Shown: positions 43,226-53,850, numbered from the stretch's first letter. The stretch is 64,000 bases of DNA from Bactericera cockerelli (GCA_024516035.1 CM044958.1:44116303-44180302); one strand, 5' to 3'. Notes: a model not told the origin generated them from the letters alone. Translations and numbers: made by a program.

Positions 43226-44878
43226 CAGGGTGTCCCACCAAACTTGGACACCTCAAATTACTCGGCCCCTGAAAGAGTTTTTGAAAAATAAAAAAATCTA
43301 GGGTACATGTGCTAATTATGCGGTTTCAGTTTTGAATTTTTTTTATACAGGGTGGTTCAAAAGTCAGAAATTGAGGTGTCAACTTTCGATTTTTAAATGG
43401 ATCGACCTGAATTTTATTTGATATTTTTACTTCTAAATAGTTCCTGAGTACTTTTTTAAACAAAAATTTTACATACAGGGTGGTTTTTTTTTCGACCAAT
43501 TTTTTTTCTAAATCTCGAATAACTCAAGTTCGTTTAATTTTTTCGATAACAAGAATAGAATGTGTTTGTGTAATGAATACACGCACTTTCAATTGGCATC
43601 AAAAAAATTTATACAGGGTGGTTCAAAAGTGAAATAATGACTTGATTTTTTTTAAAACCGAGTTTTTTTAATTTTTTATTTAGGATTAATAATTCTCGTC
43701 TAATTTTACACACTTTTCGTTAGTCATATCGAAAAACAAAACTAAAGTGTTGTACAGGGTGAGACATAATTTTTTTGTAACACCCTGTATATGGGCAGTC
43801 AAAGAGACGCAAAATTAAATATAAAGACTAAATATGCAAGGAAAACTTTGATTTTTAATTAAACTAAAAAGTTATGGTGTTTTAACTAATATTGTCGCAT
43901 GGACCACCCTGTAGATATTTTCTTAAACCATCATATGGATAGTCAAAACTGTCTAAAATTCAACGAGGAGTCCAAATCTGAAAGAAAAAAAATGAATTCA
44001 AAAAGCCATGCTCAATTTTGTGTCTACACCTACCTACTTTTTATTTCAAGTTTTAAAATCATTCAGTGTGGACACCAAATTGAAAATGGCTTCAAATTAG
44101 TGTTTTTTACTTGTTTTTCCCACATGATTCGAAGTGTTCGTTGAATTTTATACAACTTAGAGTACCTACGTGATAGTTTAAGAAAATATCTACAGGGTGG
44201 TCCATGCGACAATATTAGTTAAAAAACCATAACTTTTTAGTTTAATTAAAAATCAAAGTTTTTCTTGCATATTTAGTCTTTATATTTTATTTTGCGTCTC
44301 TTTGACTGCCCATATACAGGGTGTTACAAAAAAATTATGTCTCATCCTGTACAACACTTTAGTTTTGTTTTTCGATATGACTAACGAAAAATGTGTAAAA
44401 TTAGACGAGAATTATTAATCCTAAATAAAAAATTAAAAAAAACTCGGTTTTAAAAAAAATCAAGTCATTATTTCACTTTTGAACCACCCTGTATAAATTT
44501 TTTTGATGCCAATTGAAAGTGCGTGTATTCATTACACAAACACATTCTATTCTTGTTATCGAAAAAATTAAACGAACTTGAGTTATTCGAGATTTAGAAA
44601 AAAAATTGGTCGAAAAAAAACCACCCTGTATGTAAAATTTTTGTTTAAAAAAGTACTCAGGAACTATTTAGAAGTAAAAATATCAAATAAAATTCAGGTC
44701 GATCCATTTAAAAATCGAAAGTTGACACCTCAATTTCTGACTTTTGAACCACCCTGTATAAAAAAAATTCAAAACTGAAACCACATAATTAGCACATGTA
44801 CCCTAGATTTTTTTATTTTTCAAAAACTCTTTCAGGGGCCGAGTAATTTGAGGTGTCCAAGTTTGGTGGGACACCCTG
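43226..44878. mobile_element. Foldback element, 1653 bp, CAGGGTG ends, TATA target
   Basis: Left arm 43226 to about 43935 and right arm about 44165-44878 are near-identical inverted repeats of roughly 700 bases around a 230-base spacer. The ends are CAGGGTGTCCCACC and GGTGGGACACCCTG. TATA flanks both ends (43222-43225, 44879-44882). Each arm consists of about five blocks of 120-140 bases, most starting TACAGGGTGG. No coding frame of note. The host sequence without the insert is represented by the paralogue at 47595-47765, which supports a 4-base duplication. Superfamily unknown. Confidence 0.85.
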
Positions 44879-44939
44879 TATATGTTTTTCTAATAAAGAG
44901 TTTCATAATAATAATAATATGGCGGTACGAACGATAATC

Positions 44940-45700
44940 AAAAGAACCATACAGAAATACTGTAAAATACTTTTTCTAGCATAGGACGAGTACCCGGACA
45001 AAAGGGATGTCAAAATTTCACATTTTTCTTATTATTATGTTGATGTCCTTCATTTCAACAGTAGTGCTTACTACAATAATAATAATAATAATTTATTGAC
45101 GGGTCGAGGAGCCCTACTTACATTTTCAAATAAAATAACAGTTAAAATAAAATGGTACAAACATGAAGAAATACTGAAACATAAAGAAACACTATGAAGT
45201 ACTTCGGTAGAAAAAAAAGATAATTACAGAAAAGATAATTCTATAAAAAAAACTATTACTACCTACCTACATATGTGTATGGGATGAAAATATTCACTTG
45301 TATTTCTATTACACTCTGTATAAATGTGACTACTCTGACACATTCACTGACCAATCGATCTATTTCCACAAAACCTAGGAAGCCAAAAAAATTCACAAGC
45401 TCGTAAGTAGATGTAGGTACAACAAGAAAGAATTTTCCGTGTTTACTCTTTCCTCTAAAAGACATTTAGCCTTTGACGAAAGAATTATCTCGTCAACAGA
45501 GATAATTCTGATAATTAGTGGACACAATGGCACTAATGAAATCCAATGTGAGGTACAATTTAATAAGAAATTCTATAACAATGGAACACAAGGAACACGA
45601 CCCGAGGGAAAGGAAAGGGAAAAGTGAAGAAGTGAGGCTGTTGTATCAAGTCCTGCCACTGATAGGTTTCAGAGATATTATGAGATTCTCTTTTTCTTTT
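44940..45700. other. Unannotated stretch
   Basis: An (ATA)n run lies near 45075-45092. Nothing else was recognised. Confidence 0.45.
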
Positions 45701-45702
45701 GT

Positions 45703-45936
45703 TTTTTTTTAATTTATATTTAACGTCGCTTTCAACTGCATGGTCAATTGGTCATATCACGACGGGGGTGTTACCATCCATTCGCATAAAACTCACAACC
45801 TTACCCACATTAAACTCATCCAGCCTGGGTTGGGCAGGAATGCCATCATCACTAAGTCTTCACCTCGCTGGACATTGCTTAATTTCGGTTACTATACGAG
45901 AATTGGTGCATTCAACGCGCCATCAACGCTGGCTTT
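45703..45936 (-). mobile_element. 5S-derived SINE, older subfamily, near-complete
   Basis: A T-run, then TTTAACGTCGCTTTCAACTG, CATGGTCAATTGGTCATATC, CCATCCATTCGCA, CCAGCCTGGGTTGGGCAGGA and the inverted 5S-like head CTCGCTGGACATTGCTTAAT through GCGCCATCAACGCTGGC. It differs consistently from the four young copies (an extra TCAATTGG, GGGTTGG instead of GAGTGG), defining a second subfamily together with 1248 and 23036. Confidence 0.85.
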
Positions 45937-45944
45937 TCTTTGTT

Positions 45945-46645
45945 TAGAACAGTGATATTATAAATGTGTACATTAATATGTTCACGGCTTGTGAGGTTGG
46001 TGTTCGTATGGTCGGGCGCTGGCTTTTTGATCTGGAATTGGTAAAGTCGGTCGATGTGTGTCCCAAGTTTGGCAAATATTTAGTAAGTTGAGTTTATGTA
46101 AAAATATAAACTCTATTATTTTCGTGTTAATATAGGCCGGTTGGCTGACGCTACTGGACGAGCACTCGGAGGCGAGCTTGATTGTGATAATATATGAAAT
46201 TTATATAATTACTTTTCTTTTATAGGTATGTTACGGAGAAATCTGCTATTGTTATTATTATTTCAAACTAGATAACCTTAGTTCTTTTAGGTTTAGTTCA
46301 TCCTAGGTGGGTCACTGGGTCATACATAGCCTGTATTTCGGGTAAGTTGGGCCTAACCTAAACTAAACTAGAGGCCTATCCGAACTTAACGTTACTTTCT
46401 TCAACCTAACATAATTTAGTTATACCTAACACAAGTTTGTGGTATGACTCGTAGGTATTTTTCAACGTGAGTTTAGGTTTTCTAAATTTCTTCCGATGAC
46501 ACAAGCGAGGATACTCATGATGTTTCTTATTTGCTGATTTCTTCCTGGTGAAGCAAATGATGACATTTAGAATAATTCTTATTTTCTGCAACTGTCTCGT
46601 TTGTTTGTTGTATGCGATTGTTGTGCCGTGCACCTGGGGTTCATT
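45945..46645. other. Unannotated stretch
   Basis: No gene recognised. The 45985-46200 part is GC-richer (GGCCGGTTGGCTGACGCTAC) and might belong to the 5' region of the retroposon suggested at 46870-47765, but this is only proximity. Confidence 0.4.
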
Positions 46646-46650
46646 TTAAT

Positions 46651-46752
46651 GAAGTTTACAAAAGGTAAGAGCGAGAGAGAAACAGAGGAAATCTCGTTAA
46701 ATCTTAAAGCTTATGGGGCTCTCTCCCTCTAACTCTTATAAACGTACTTTAC
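46651..46752. repeat. Short imperfect hairpin (possible mini-MITE)
   Basis: GTTTACAAAAGGTAAGAGCG at left faces TCTTATAAACGTACTTT at right, with GAGAGAG opposite CTCTCTC inside. The ends are imperfect and no target duplication is clear. Confidence 0.4.
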
Positions 46753-46869
46753 AAAAACATAGTGCTTGGGAGGAAAAAAATAAAGTTTAGTTTTAAATTT
46801 TAAATAAACTTCAAGTTTATGTCTTTTTTATCTATTTGAACTGTCTTTTGTTTTGCTTTTTCTTCGTTC

Positions 46870-47320
46870 TTCTGTTCCTTGTTTTTGGTTCTCTGTCTAT
46901 TGCTGCTCTTCTTCTTTCCAAAAAAAAGTTCATTAGTTTTTCAGATTTTTCGTGTGCTTGTTTTTTGGTGTTGTTTGTGGGCACAAGATTTCTTTTTGAC
47001 ATTTTAGGTTCTTAAAAACTCGCTTGGTCATGTAGCTGATTGTTGTCTCAACAGCTATTGCATTATTCAGTAAATCTTATTTATTCTCTGTTCCTTGTTT
47101 ACGGTCTTCTGTCTATTGCTCATTTCTTTCCAAAAAGGTTTTACAAGTTCATTATTCATGAGTGTTCCAGTTTTCTAGTGATTGTTGTTGTAGAATTTTC
47201 AGATTCACTGATTCAATTGTGTGCACGGGATTCTATGTGACCCTGTAGGAGCTAATAAACTCGCTGCGTTATGTAGCTGCTTGTTGGCTTGACAACTATT
47301 GCATCGTTCATTTAAATAAA
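46870..47320 (+). repeat. Tandem ~215-bp monomers, possible LINE 5' region
   Basis: Two diverged copies start near 46872 and 47087 with CTGTTCCTTGTTT and share TCTGTCTATTGCT, TTTCTTTCCAAAAA, AACTCGCTTGGTCATGTAGC (second: AACTCGCTGCGTTATGTAGC) and AACAGCTATTGCAT. A GC-richer stretch (47338-47545) and then a LINE 3' tail (47595) follow. Tandem monomers at the 5' end are known in some LINEs. The link to the tail is inference. Confidence 0.5.
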
Positions 47321-47594
47321 TAGCTCCAGGCCAAAAGTGTTGTGTCGTGTATTTCTGCTGACAAGTGTAATCTCCCCGGCACCTCTCGTCCCTCTGCGTT
47401 TCCTTCCCTCTTGTGTTTCCCGTGTCTTCCTGTTGTTCCCGTCTGCCAGGTGGAACTTTATCACCTTGTCCTGTGTCGCAATCGTTCTCGCATTATTCAT
47501 ACTGATGCTCCTGTGACTTCTGTTCAAGCAGCACAGATTAATTGAACCCTTCGATCATGTTAATTATGACAAAACTGTCCAATTGTGACATAGA

Positions 47595-47765
47595 CAAAAA
47601 GTGACATAGCCAATAACCCCGCCCTTTAGTTAGGACATATGTCATATAATTTGTTTATTTTTTTCCTGTTTATATTAATTTTGTCAATTTTGAATTTTAA
47701 TTTTTACCATTATTTGTGTGAATATGTTCTTCTAATGAAGAATTTCATAATAATAATAATTGTGC
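47595..47765 (+). mobile_element. LINE 3' tail, unoccupied paralogue of the foldback site
   Basis: AATAACCCCGCCCTTTAGTT, GGACATATGTCATATAATTT, TTTTTACCATTATTTGTGTG, then AATATGTTCTTCTAATGAAG and (ATA)n. It is the same family as 43095-43225 plus 44879-44935, without the inserted foldback. Confidence 0.65.
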
Positions 47766-48027
47766 ATATTGTAATGTATTTGAATATCTTTTTATAGTGA
47801 ACTAGAATATTTAAATTATTCTCAATATTATTATGTAATTTAACAAGAAATTTATACCAGATATTTTTTTTTTTTAATACAAAGGTAACAACCGAGTAAA
47901 TTCAAATAATCACTCAGTTTTTTCCTTTATATTTAATTTCTAATCGTTTCTTTAAATCTTTTTTTCTGACGGGTCATTCATAATTATATGTCAAGACCAT
48001 TTGTCAAATAAAATATTAAAAAAAAGC

Positions 48028-48168
48028 TTATCGACCTCAGTAGCTTATTGATAAGGCGGCGGACTTGTAATCGGAAGTCGGTGGTTCAAGTCTCAAGTTA
48101 AGCAAATTTTTAATAAAGCTAGTTTGAGTAGTTGTGATATCACAAAAGTGATTTACAAAATTAACTTA
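48028..48168 (+). mobile_element. tRNA-derived SINE, family B
   Basis: ATCGACCTCAGTAGCTTATT, GATAAGGCGGCGGACTTGTA, GGTGGTTCAAGTCTC, and the tail GTTGTGATATCACAAAAGTG. Plus-strand copy with recognisable A and B boxes. Confidence 0.7.
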
Positions 48169-48204
48169 TTCGCATAGCTTGAATAAGAAATAGTCGAACC
48201 TGAA

Positions 48205-48412
48205 TAAAACCCGATATGTTTCAGCCAGGGTTTGGTGGAAGAGATTGCCACAGTAATAACCCCGCCCTTTAGGCAGGACATTAGCTTTATTCTTTCTTTT
48301 TTTGTTCTTGTTTCTTTATATAATCTATTTATTATTTCTTTTTAATTTCATTGTATTTTACTGTATATATTTTGTCTTACCTAATAAAACATAATTTAAT
48401 AATAATATTGAT
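48205..48412 (+). mobile_element. LINE 3' tail, related family
   Basis: TTTGGTGGAAGAGATTGCCA, then AATAACCCCGCCCTTTAGGC and GGACATTAGC, and an AATAAAACATAATTTAATAA end. It is similar in its first part to 47595 but differs downstream. Confidence 0.5.
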
Positions 48413-48429
48413 TTGTGTAAGCAAAGAAC

Positions 48430-48535
48430 CTTGGAAGAGAATGCCGTAGGCATTGCACTTGGTCAAGTATTATTTTATAATTTCTGCATTGTATATTAAT
48501 AAAATACTTTATTTGTAAATAAAACTGATTGAATT
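48430..48535 (+). mobile_element. LINE 3' tail, AGAATGCCGTAGGCATT type
   Basis: CTTGGAAGAGAATGCCGTAG, GCATTGCACTTGGTCAAGTA and TTATTAATAAAATAC-type polyadenylation words. Related tails are at 49665-49790 (plus) and 53874-53994 (minus). The word AATGCCGTAGGCATT is an imperfect palindrome that could form a 3' hairpin read by the LINE's reverse transcriptase. Confidence 0.5.
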
Positions 48536-48539
48536 TGTA

Positions 48540-49660
48540 TACATTAATGATAAATACTTATTTGTAATTTGAGAATTTAGTATAAAAAAATACCTACATA
48601 AACAAAACAAGAACTTGTAAAAACATACGTCTTAAATTACGATACCATTGACTTCTTACTATAAGATAAGTTTTGGTGAAGGTCTAAAATTAGTTAAAAT
48701 TTCTCCTAAAATTACCAAATCGGTTTGACTAACAAAAATACTTATATTGTTTAGGCATTATTTGGTGAATATCAAGAGACTTATTCGTGAAAGCATTTTC
48801 CTTACACAAGACCAATTGACTTTACAATTACAATCAAGCTACTTAATGCTTAGTAACCAACACCAGAACACAAAGTGCCTGAAAGACACCAATAAAATAC
48901 ATAATAGCAGGAGCAAATGAAAATCACTCCACATGTTTACTGACTTTACCTTGCATATTAATGAGTGTTATCTGTTATGCCCAACTGAAATTGGAAAGCC
49001 CCCTGTCAAACACATAAGGTAATAAATGCATTAAACTGTGCAGTCCTGTGAGAATGCGAGGAGGATGATTAATATTGTCAAAGGCTTGGCTTTTCCGGCC
49101 ACACGCCACCAGAGATCAAAGCTCGCCGCCTCGCCACAAGCTTCTATATTTAGTATCAGCTCTGTTTTGAAATCTCTGTTTCCAATTATTTATTGAAATT
49201 ATGTTACACTTTCAACTGTCCTTGGCTCGATTACATACATAATTTCATGTTTACATTAATCTAAGTTGTAGCAAACCAAATTATTTATTTATGTATTAAT
49301 TTAGTCTGAAACTTTCATGTTTTTTTTTATATTTATGTTTTTGATGAACATCTCTTTGATAATTTGGTCATTCGAAGACGGTCATTTCAAGTTCAGTCTT
49401 CTTTTTAATTGGGATTGCCTTCAGTAATGGCACTTTCAACTGTTGAAGTTTACATGTCGAAATGGGAGTTCAGCCACCTAGGACATCTCTTCTTATTTCT
49501 TTCAGTTTGCTTTTTCCAAACCTACTTCAGGTCGGTATTTGCTCCATAAATTGTGAACATCTTCATCATAGCTCACATTAAACTGACCATGCTAGAGGCT
49601 ATTGAGAAACGCGAACATTAATTGACTGTCATGTTTAACACCTTGTATTCGAAAGTAAGA
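48540..49660. other. Unannotated stretch, possible conserved non-coding piece
   Basis: No repeat family recognised. At 49030-49150 a GC-richer piece has AGATCAAAGCTCG (a TCF/LEF-like AGATCAAAG word) and could be a cis-regulatory element, though nothing proves it. Confidence 0.3.
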
Positions 49661-49664
49661 CGTG

Positions 49665-49790
49665 GAAGAGAATGCCGTTGGCATTAGAACCACCCTTGGC
49701 CAGTTTTGTTTTATAATTGCAACTTTATGTAAATATTCTATGTACTTTATTGTAAATGATCTAACATGTTTAATAATAAGATTCCATGAA
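49665..49790 (+). mobile_element. LINE 3' tail, AGAATGCCGTTGGCATT type
   Basis: GTGGAAGAGAATGCCGTTGG followed by CATTAGAACCACCC and TTGTTTTATAATTGCAA. Same family as 48430. Confidence 0.5.
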
Positions 49791-49794
49791 TCCA

Positions 49795-50510
49795 TATTAT
49801 CTACTTGCAGAACATGTTCAATTTCTTGTAAAAGTCTTATTTTTGACGTACCGTCCCGATGCTCACTTCTTCCATCGCTCCCACTGCTCCTGTAATTGCC
49901 CTTCCATTGAAATGTTTATTATTATTCCATTGTGTTCCACTTCCCGAGTATTGTTTTTTCCCTCAACACATGAATGTATTATTTTGTTCTTATTCTTTCT
50001 CTGTAATTCCTGTGCCATTATAAAAGACTTAACAACGTTGAAACCCATTTTCTTCAGCATCTTTGCTTTTCGAGTGAATTTTATTTCAATTTTCTCTTTC
50101 GTGCATTCTCTTTCCACTCCCATGAGATGGCTTATGTCATTAATTTTGTTGAAGGACCTAATTAAATTAAAGATATTAGTTATTCTCGGAAATAAAAATG
50201 GTATACAAAACAGTACTCATGGTGAAATGAAAATCTAACGAATGTCAGTTCAGATTTTGTTCCAAAAATAAATCAAATTTTAAATAATTATGTTCCATGT
50301 GCCCAGATTTTACTATAGTACAGTCGAAAAATAATTTCCAGGTCGAATTCACATCTCTACAAGGGAAAGTAACATCTTTATAAGAGAAACCTGGATATAA
50401 GAGAAAAAAATTCCGGTTCATTGAGTTCTCTTAAATCCAGTTCGACGTATTACAATCAGGATATTTTTTTATTATAAACAGGATAATTATAAGTTTTTAT
50501 TTTAATATCT
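49795..50510. other. Unannotated stretch
   Basis: Open frames here show no recognisable protein. Near 50320-50455 the pattern ATAGTACAGTCGAAAAATAA, CCTGGATATAAGAGAAA and GTTCTCTTAAATCCAG suggests a decayed pogo/mariner-like MITE. Confidence 0.35.
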
Positions 50511-51588
50511 TAATATACAGGGTGGACCAAAAAAACGTTTACACCCGTTAATGGTAGATTACTGACGACAATTCCAGGCCGGATCTGCAATCCGTTTTTT
50601 CGGATTCTCCTTCGTAACTGCACAAAGTGATTTTTTGCAACTTTCCGAAAAAGTCCGACATTGGCTTATTCTTCAGGTCAGTACTTTTTTCCTGTTTAAG
50701 ATGAGTTAATTCTGAACAATTTTGCAGAAAGCCAACAAAATTTCGATGTTTCTAGCTACACTACTTTGGTTTTTACGATTTGGTTTGTCATATTTTTTTT
50801 ACACCTGAACAGAAAAAAAACACCCAAAAAAACTTTTTTACTAAATAAAACACTTGACATTTGTCCGAACAAATTTTGGCACAGACATGGGCAAGTTTGA
50901 TAAAAGTTGGCGGCCGCCCCGAGGATGCTAAAAAATAATTTTACAATTTTTTATCACGTGATCTTCTGGGAAAAATTAGTAGATGTTTGCCAAAAACTCT
51001 TCAAAAATCCTTAGAGTTTTCTAGCTGTAGACTGTGTAAGGGCGTCTTGTATTGTTTACAAAAATTGTTTACATTGCTTTTTTTGAATACCGCGGTCTCA
51101 CATGCCTTCATCAGCCAGTTTAGGAAAATTCAAATGATAAATTTCGTGCTTCTCAGATTGTTGGTGGTGTTAGGTAGATGTGGTAGTGCTAAGAGTGTTA
51201 GTCGCATGATCGAGGTTCAATTCTCGGCGGTCAATATTATTTTAATTATCAAAAAAATCTGATGGAATATTTTATTCATACCTGTATCTGACCTGTTGTT
51301 ACACCAACAACTAATGGTTTTTTTTGGGAGTAATACCATCTGTAAATTGAGTTATATCAGATACTATTGGTATCACAATACACATAATTATCATGTAAGC
51401 CCCTGAGAGACTGCCTTGATAATGTAAGGATGGTTTTTCTTATGCTTCCCTACGAGAGAAAAAAAACTAGCGAATTTTCCAAACGGAAATAGAGTTTATG
51501 AAATAAATCCAGGTAAATATGTAGGTAGGTTCTTCTATCATAAACAATACTAATTAAATAACAAATATTTACCGATTCCAACTCTTAA

Positions 51589-51805
51589 TACGTATGAGAC
51601 GGGTCCTATTTTCTATAGTTTGTACGCTGGGACGGCTTCAAATTAGGGTATGTGTTCCAAATATGACAACAACAAAAAAAAATTGGGACGGGCGAGTACA
51701 AAAATATATTAAAAATTGCATTATCTGTGCCCACCGGTGGGTCAGGTTACAAGGGAAATTGAAAAAAAAACGTGACCCACCGGTGGGCACGCCGTCTCAT
51801 ACGTG
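51589..51805. mobile_element. piggyBac-like MITE (TTAA target) with palindromic subterminal boxes
   Basis: TTAA at 51585-51588 and 51806-51809 flanks ends TACGTATGAGACGG and CCGTCTCATACGTG, which are inverted repeats. Subterminal words TGCCCACCGGTGGG lie near both sides, and the right one forms the palindrome core CCCACCGGTGGG. The size of 217 bases and TTAA duplication suit a piggyBac-type MITE. It is nested in the 50518 foldback interior. Confidence 0.65.
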
Positions 51806-51956
51806 TTAATAGAAGTCTTGAAAAAAACAAGATAATATTTTTTAAAATTAATAAACTTTTGCAGTCTTTATTATGTTTTATACTATTTTGATATAAACAA
51901 AAAGGTATTTAAAAAAACATTTTGTGTTAGTATGTTCAATGAGAAACGATTAGACG

Positions 51957-52012
51957 CGCACGATTAGCTCAGTGGTAAGCTAGTCCACCCGGTCCGAAGT
52001 CCAGAGCCAGCA
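51957..52012 (+). mobile_element. tRNA-like SINE head fragment
   Basis: GCGCACGATTAGCTCAGTGG and TAAGCTAGTCC resemble the head of family A, but the anticodon arm and B box are degraded (CAGAGCCAGCAAAAATT follows). Not a plausible tRNA gene. Confidence 0.45.
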
Positions 52013-52134
52013 AAAATTCATGACTACAAAATAAAAAAGACTGTTGCCATTTTTTATTTAGCCATTGTACACACTATGGATTCTGCTCACACAAATTTTT
52101 GAAACCAATGGTAACTTTAGTACCTTAGTTCTAA

Positions 52135-52220
52135 CTCAGAACTATCCCTCTACCTTCTTGCCTTTCTCTCTCTCTCTTTCGCTCTTTGCCTCTCTCTCTC
52201 TCTCTCTCCCTTCTCAATTC
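52135..52220. repeat. (TC)n low-complexity tract
   Basis: Long CT-dinucleotide runs are broken by TTTCGCTCTTTGCC. The arginine/glutamate-rich minus-strand frame here is a by-product of this tract. Confidence 0.85.
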
Positions 52221-53164
52221 CCTTAGAGGAACTGTTGGAAGTGGCGTCCACCTTCCTGGATGCAAAGGTTGAGCCTCTTCATCGTGTTCCGTCGAATGTT
52301 TGCGGAAGATTCCAGGTTTTTCTGCCAGGTCATCGAATGCCAACAGGATTCTTGCTACCAGATTTCGTAAACTATGTTTTTCACGTGATCCCAAATGTTC
52401 CTATTGGCAACTCCATATGCTAAATGCGTATCTGCCATTTCAGCATTCGAATTATAATAATGTAACTTGTAGGTACTAAAAAAACTCAAGAAGTTTAAAG
52501 ATAATATTTCATAGAATGCAGAAAAATATGCTTGAAAACTATCATCGAGAAACAAACAATCATTCATTTGACTGGCCTTTAATTAATTCCAAGGAAAATA
52601 ATTATCAGACATAAATAGCTAATTACTCTTTGAGTACAAGACGACCCTACACGGTCAACACTTTTAAGATTTTGAACATCATTTTTTGAGACTTACCTGG
52701 TTTGTTTACCCAGAAGATCACGTGATAAAAAATCGTAAAATTATTTTTTAGCATCCTTGGCTTGGCCGCCAACTTTTATCAAACTTGCCCATGTCTGTGC
52801 CAAAATTTGCTCGGGCAAATCTTGAGTGTTTCAAAGTGTAAAAAATTTACATGAGAATTTTTTTTCTATTCAGGTGTCAAAAAAGATGCCAAACCAAACC
52901 GTAAAAAAACAAAGTAGTGTAGCTAGAAACATCGAAATTTTGTTGGCTTTCTGCAGAAATGTTCAGAATCAACTCATCTTAAACAGGAAAAAAGTTCTGA
53001 CCTGAAGAATAAGCCAAAGTCGGACTTTTTCAGAAAGTTGCAAAAAATCACTTTGTGCAGTTATTAAGGCGAATCCGAAAAAACGGATTGCAGATCCGTC
53101 CTAGAAATGTTGTCAGTAATCTACCATTAACGGGTGTAAACGTTTTTTTGGTCCACCCTGTATA

Positions 53165-53480
53165 AATGTCAAAGTCACTGACTGACTGACTGACTGACTG
53201 ATCATCGCTCTACAGCCCAAACCGTAAGTCCTAGGAAGCTGAAATTTGGTAGGTACATTTGTCTTATAGTCTAGATGTGCAATAAGACGGGATTTTTCGA
53301 AATTCCCACTAAAACACCTGCCATTGGCGAAAAAGGATTTTTTGCTTTCACCGCTATTTCTCCGCACGGCCATGCCTCGGCCCGCAAAGCGGGCGACTGC
53401 CCGCCAGTAAACGATAAAACATAAACCTTATCCAGAAAATGTGTGAGAGGGAATGAATGAGCCCGCAATGGCCAGCCTTG
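53165..53480 (-). repeat. Dispersed repeat, starts with (GACT)n
   Basis: A CTGACTGACTGACTGACTGA run is followed by CGCTCTACAGCCCAAACC and GAAATTTGGTAGGTAC. The CTCTACAGCC..AAACC..GTAGGT pattern is the inverted counterpart of GGCTGTAGAGCG in the repeats at 57665 and 59545. It directly abuts the foldback's right TATA. Confidence 0.4.
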
Positions 53481-53683
53481 AACGTTGTGTGAGGTAGGAT
53501 CCAGCTCACCCTCCAGTGTGCTTAACAAATTCGGTTCCCAATTCCTTTACAAAGAAAAACTCAATTGACTCCTGTCATGGCGGAACAACTGCCTAAAGTT
53601 AGTGGGCCTCAATTTATCGTTCTCACGTTAGAAATGTGTTTCTCTTTTAGTAAATAGATATTGAGTGGTGCACAGTCATGCAC

Positions 53684-53850
53684 TAGTAGTTAAGTGGTTA
53701 ATGCGCTAGTCTGGTAATCCAGGTAGTGGAGGGATAAGTTTTTTCGAATCCCACCCAGTGCATAAATAGAAGGCTCTGAGTGTTAGGTGGTAGAATTTTT
53801 TTTAACCTGGCCTGGTGGTTACCTTCCACCAAAGAGTGTTTTTATTATTA
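53684..53850 (+). mobile_element. tRNA-derived SINE, family C
   Basis: TAGTAGTTAAGTGGTTAATG, CTAGTCTGGTAATCCAGG, TTCGAATCCCACCCAGTGC, CTGGCCTGGTGGTTACCTTC and an (ATT)n end. A short insertion (GGAGGGATAAG) splits the B-box arm. Confidence 0.65.

Larger units (their letters stand above)
50518..53160. mobile_element. Foldback element, 2643 bp, CAGGGTG ends, TATA target
   Basis: Arms 50518-50970 and 52709-53160 are about 450-base inverted repeats. They start CAGGGTGGACCAAAAAAACG and end TTTTTTTGGTCCACCCTG. TATA flanks both ends (50514-50517, 53161-53164). The inner arm ends meet at ATCACGTGATCTTCTGGG and its complement. The 1.7-kb interior holds a TTAA-flanked MITE (51589-51805), a tRNA-like word near 51180-51235, a SINE head (51957-52012) and (TC)n, so it has been filled by later insertions. 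Same ends and target as 43226-44878. Confidence 0.8.

Noticed and set aside
49786..50238. 150-residue plus-strand frame
   Set aside because: Low-complexity Ser/Phe/Leu-rich composition typical of AT-rich non-coding DNA, with no recognisable motif, and it starts within a LINE tail.
52131..52394. Arg/Glu-rich frame on the minus strand
   Set aside because: Encoded by the (TC)n low-complexity tract.
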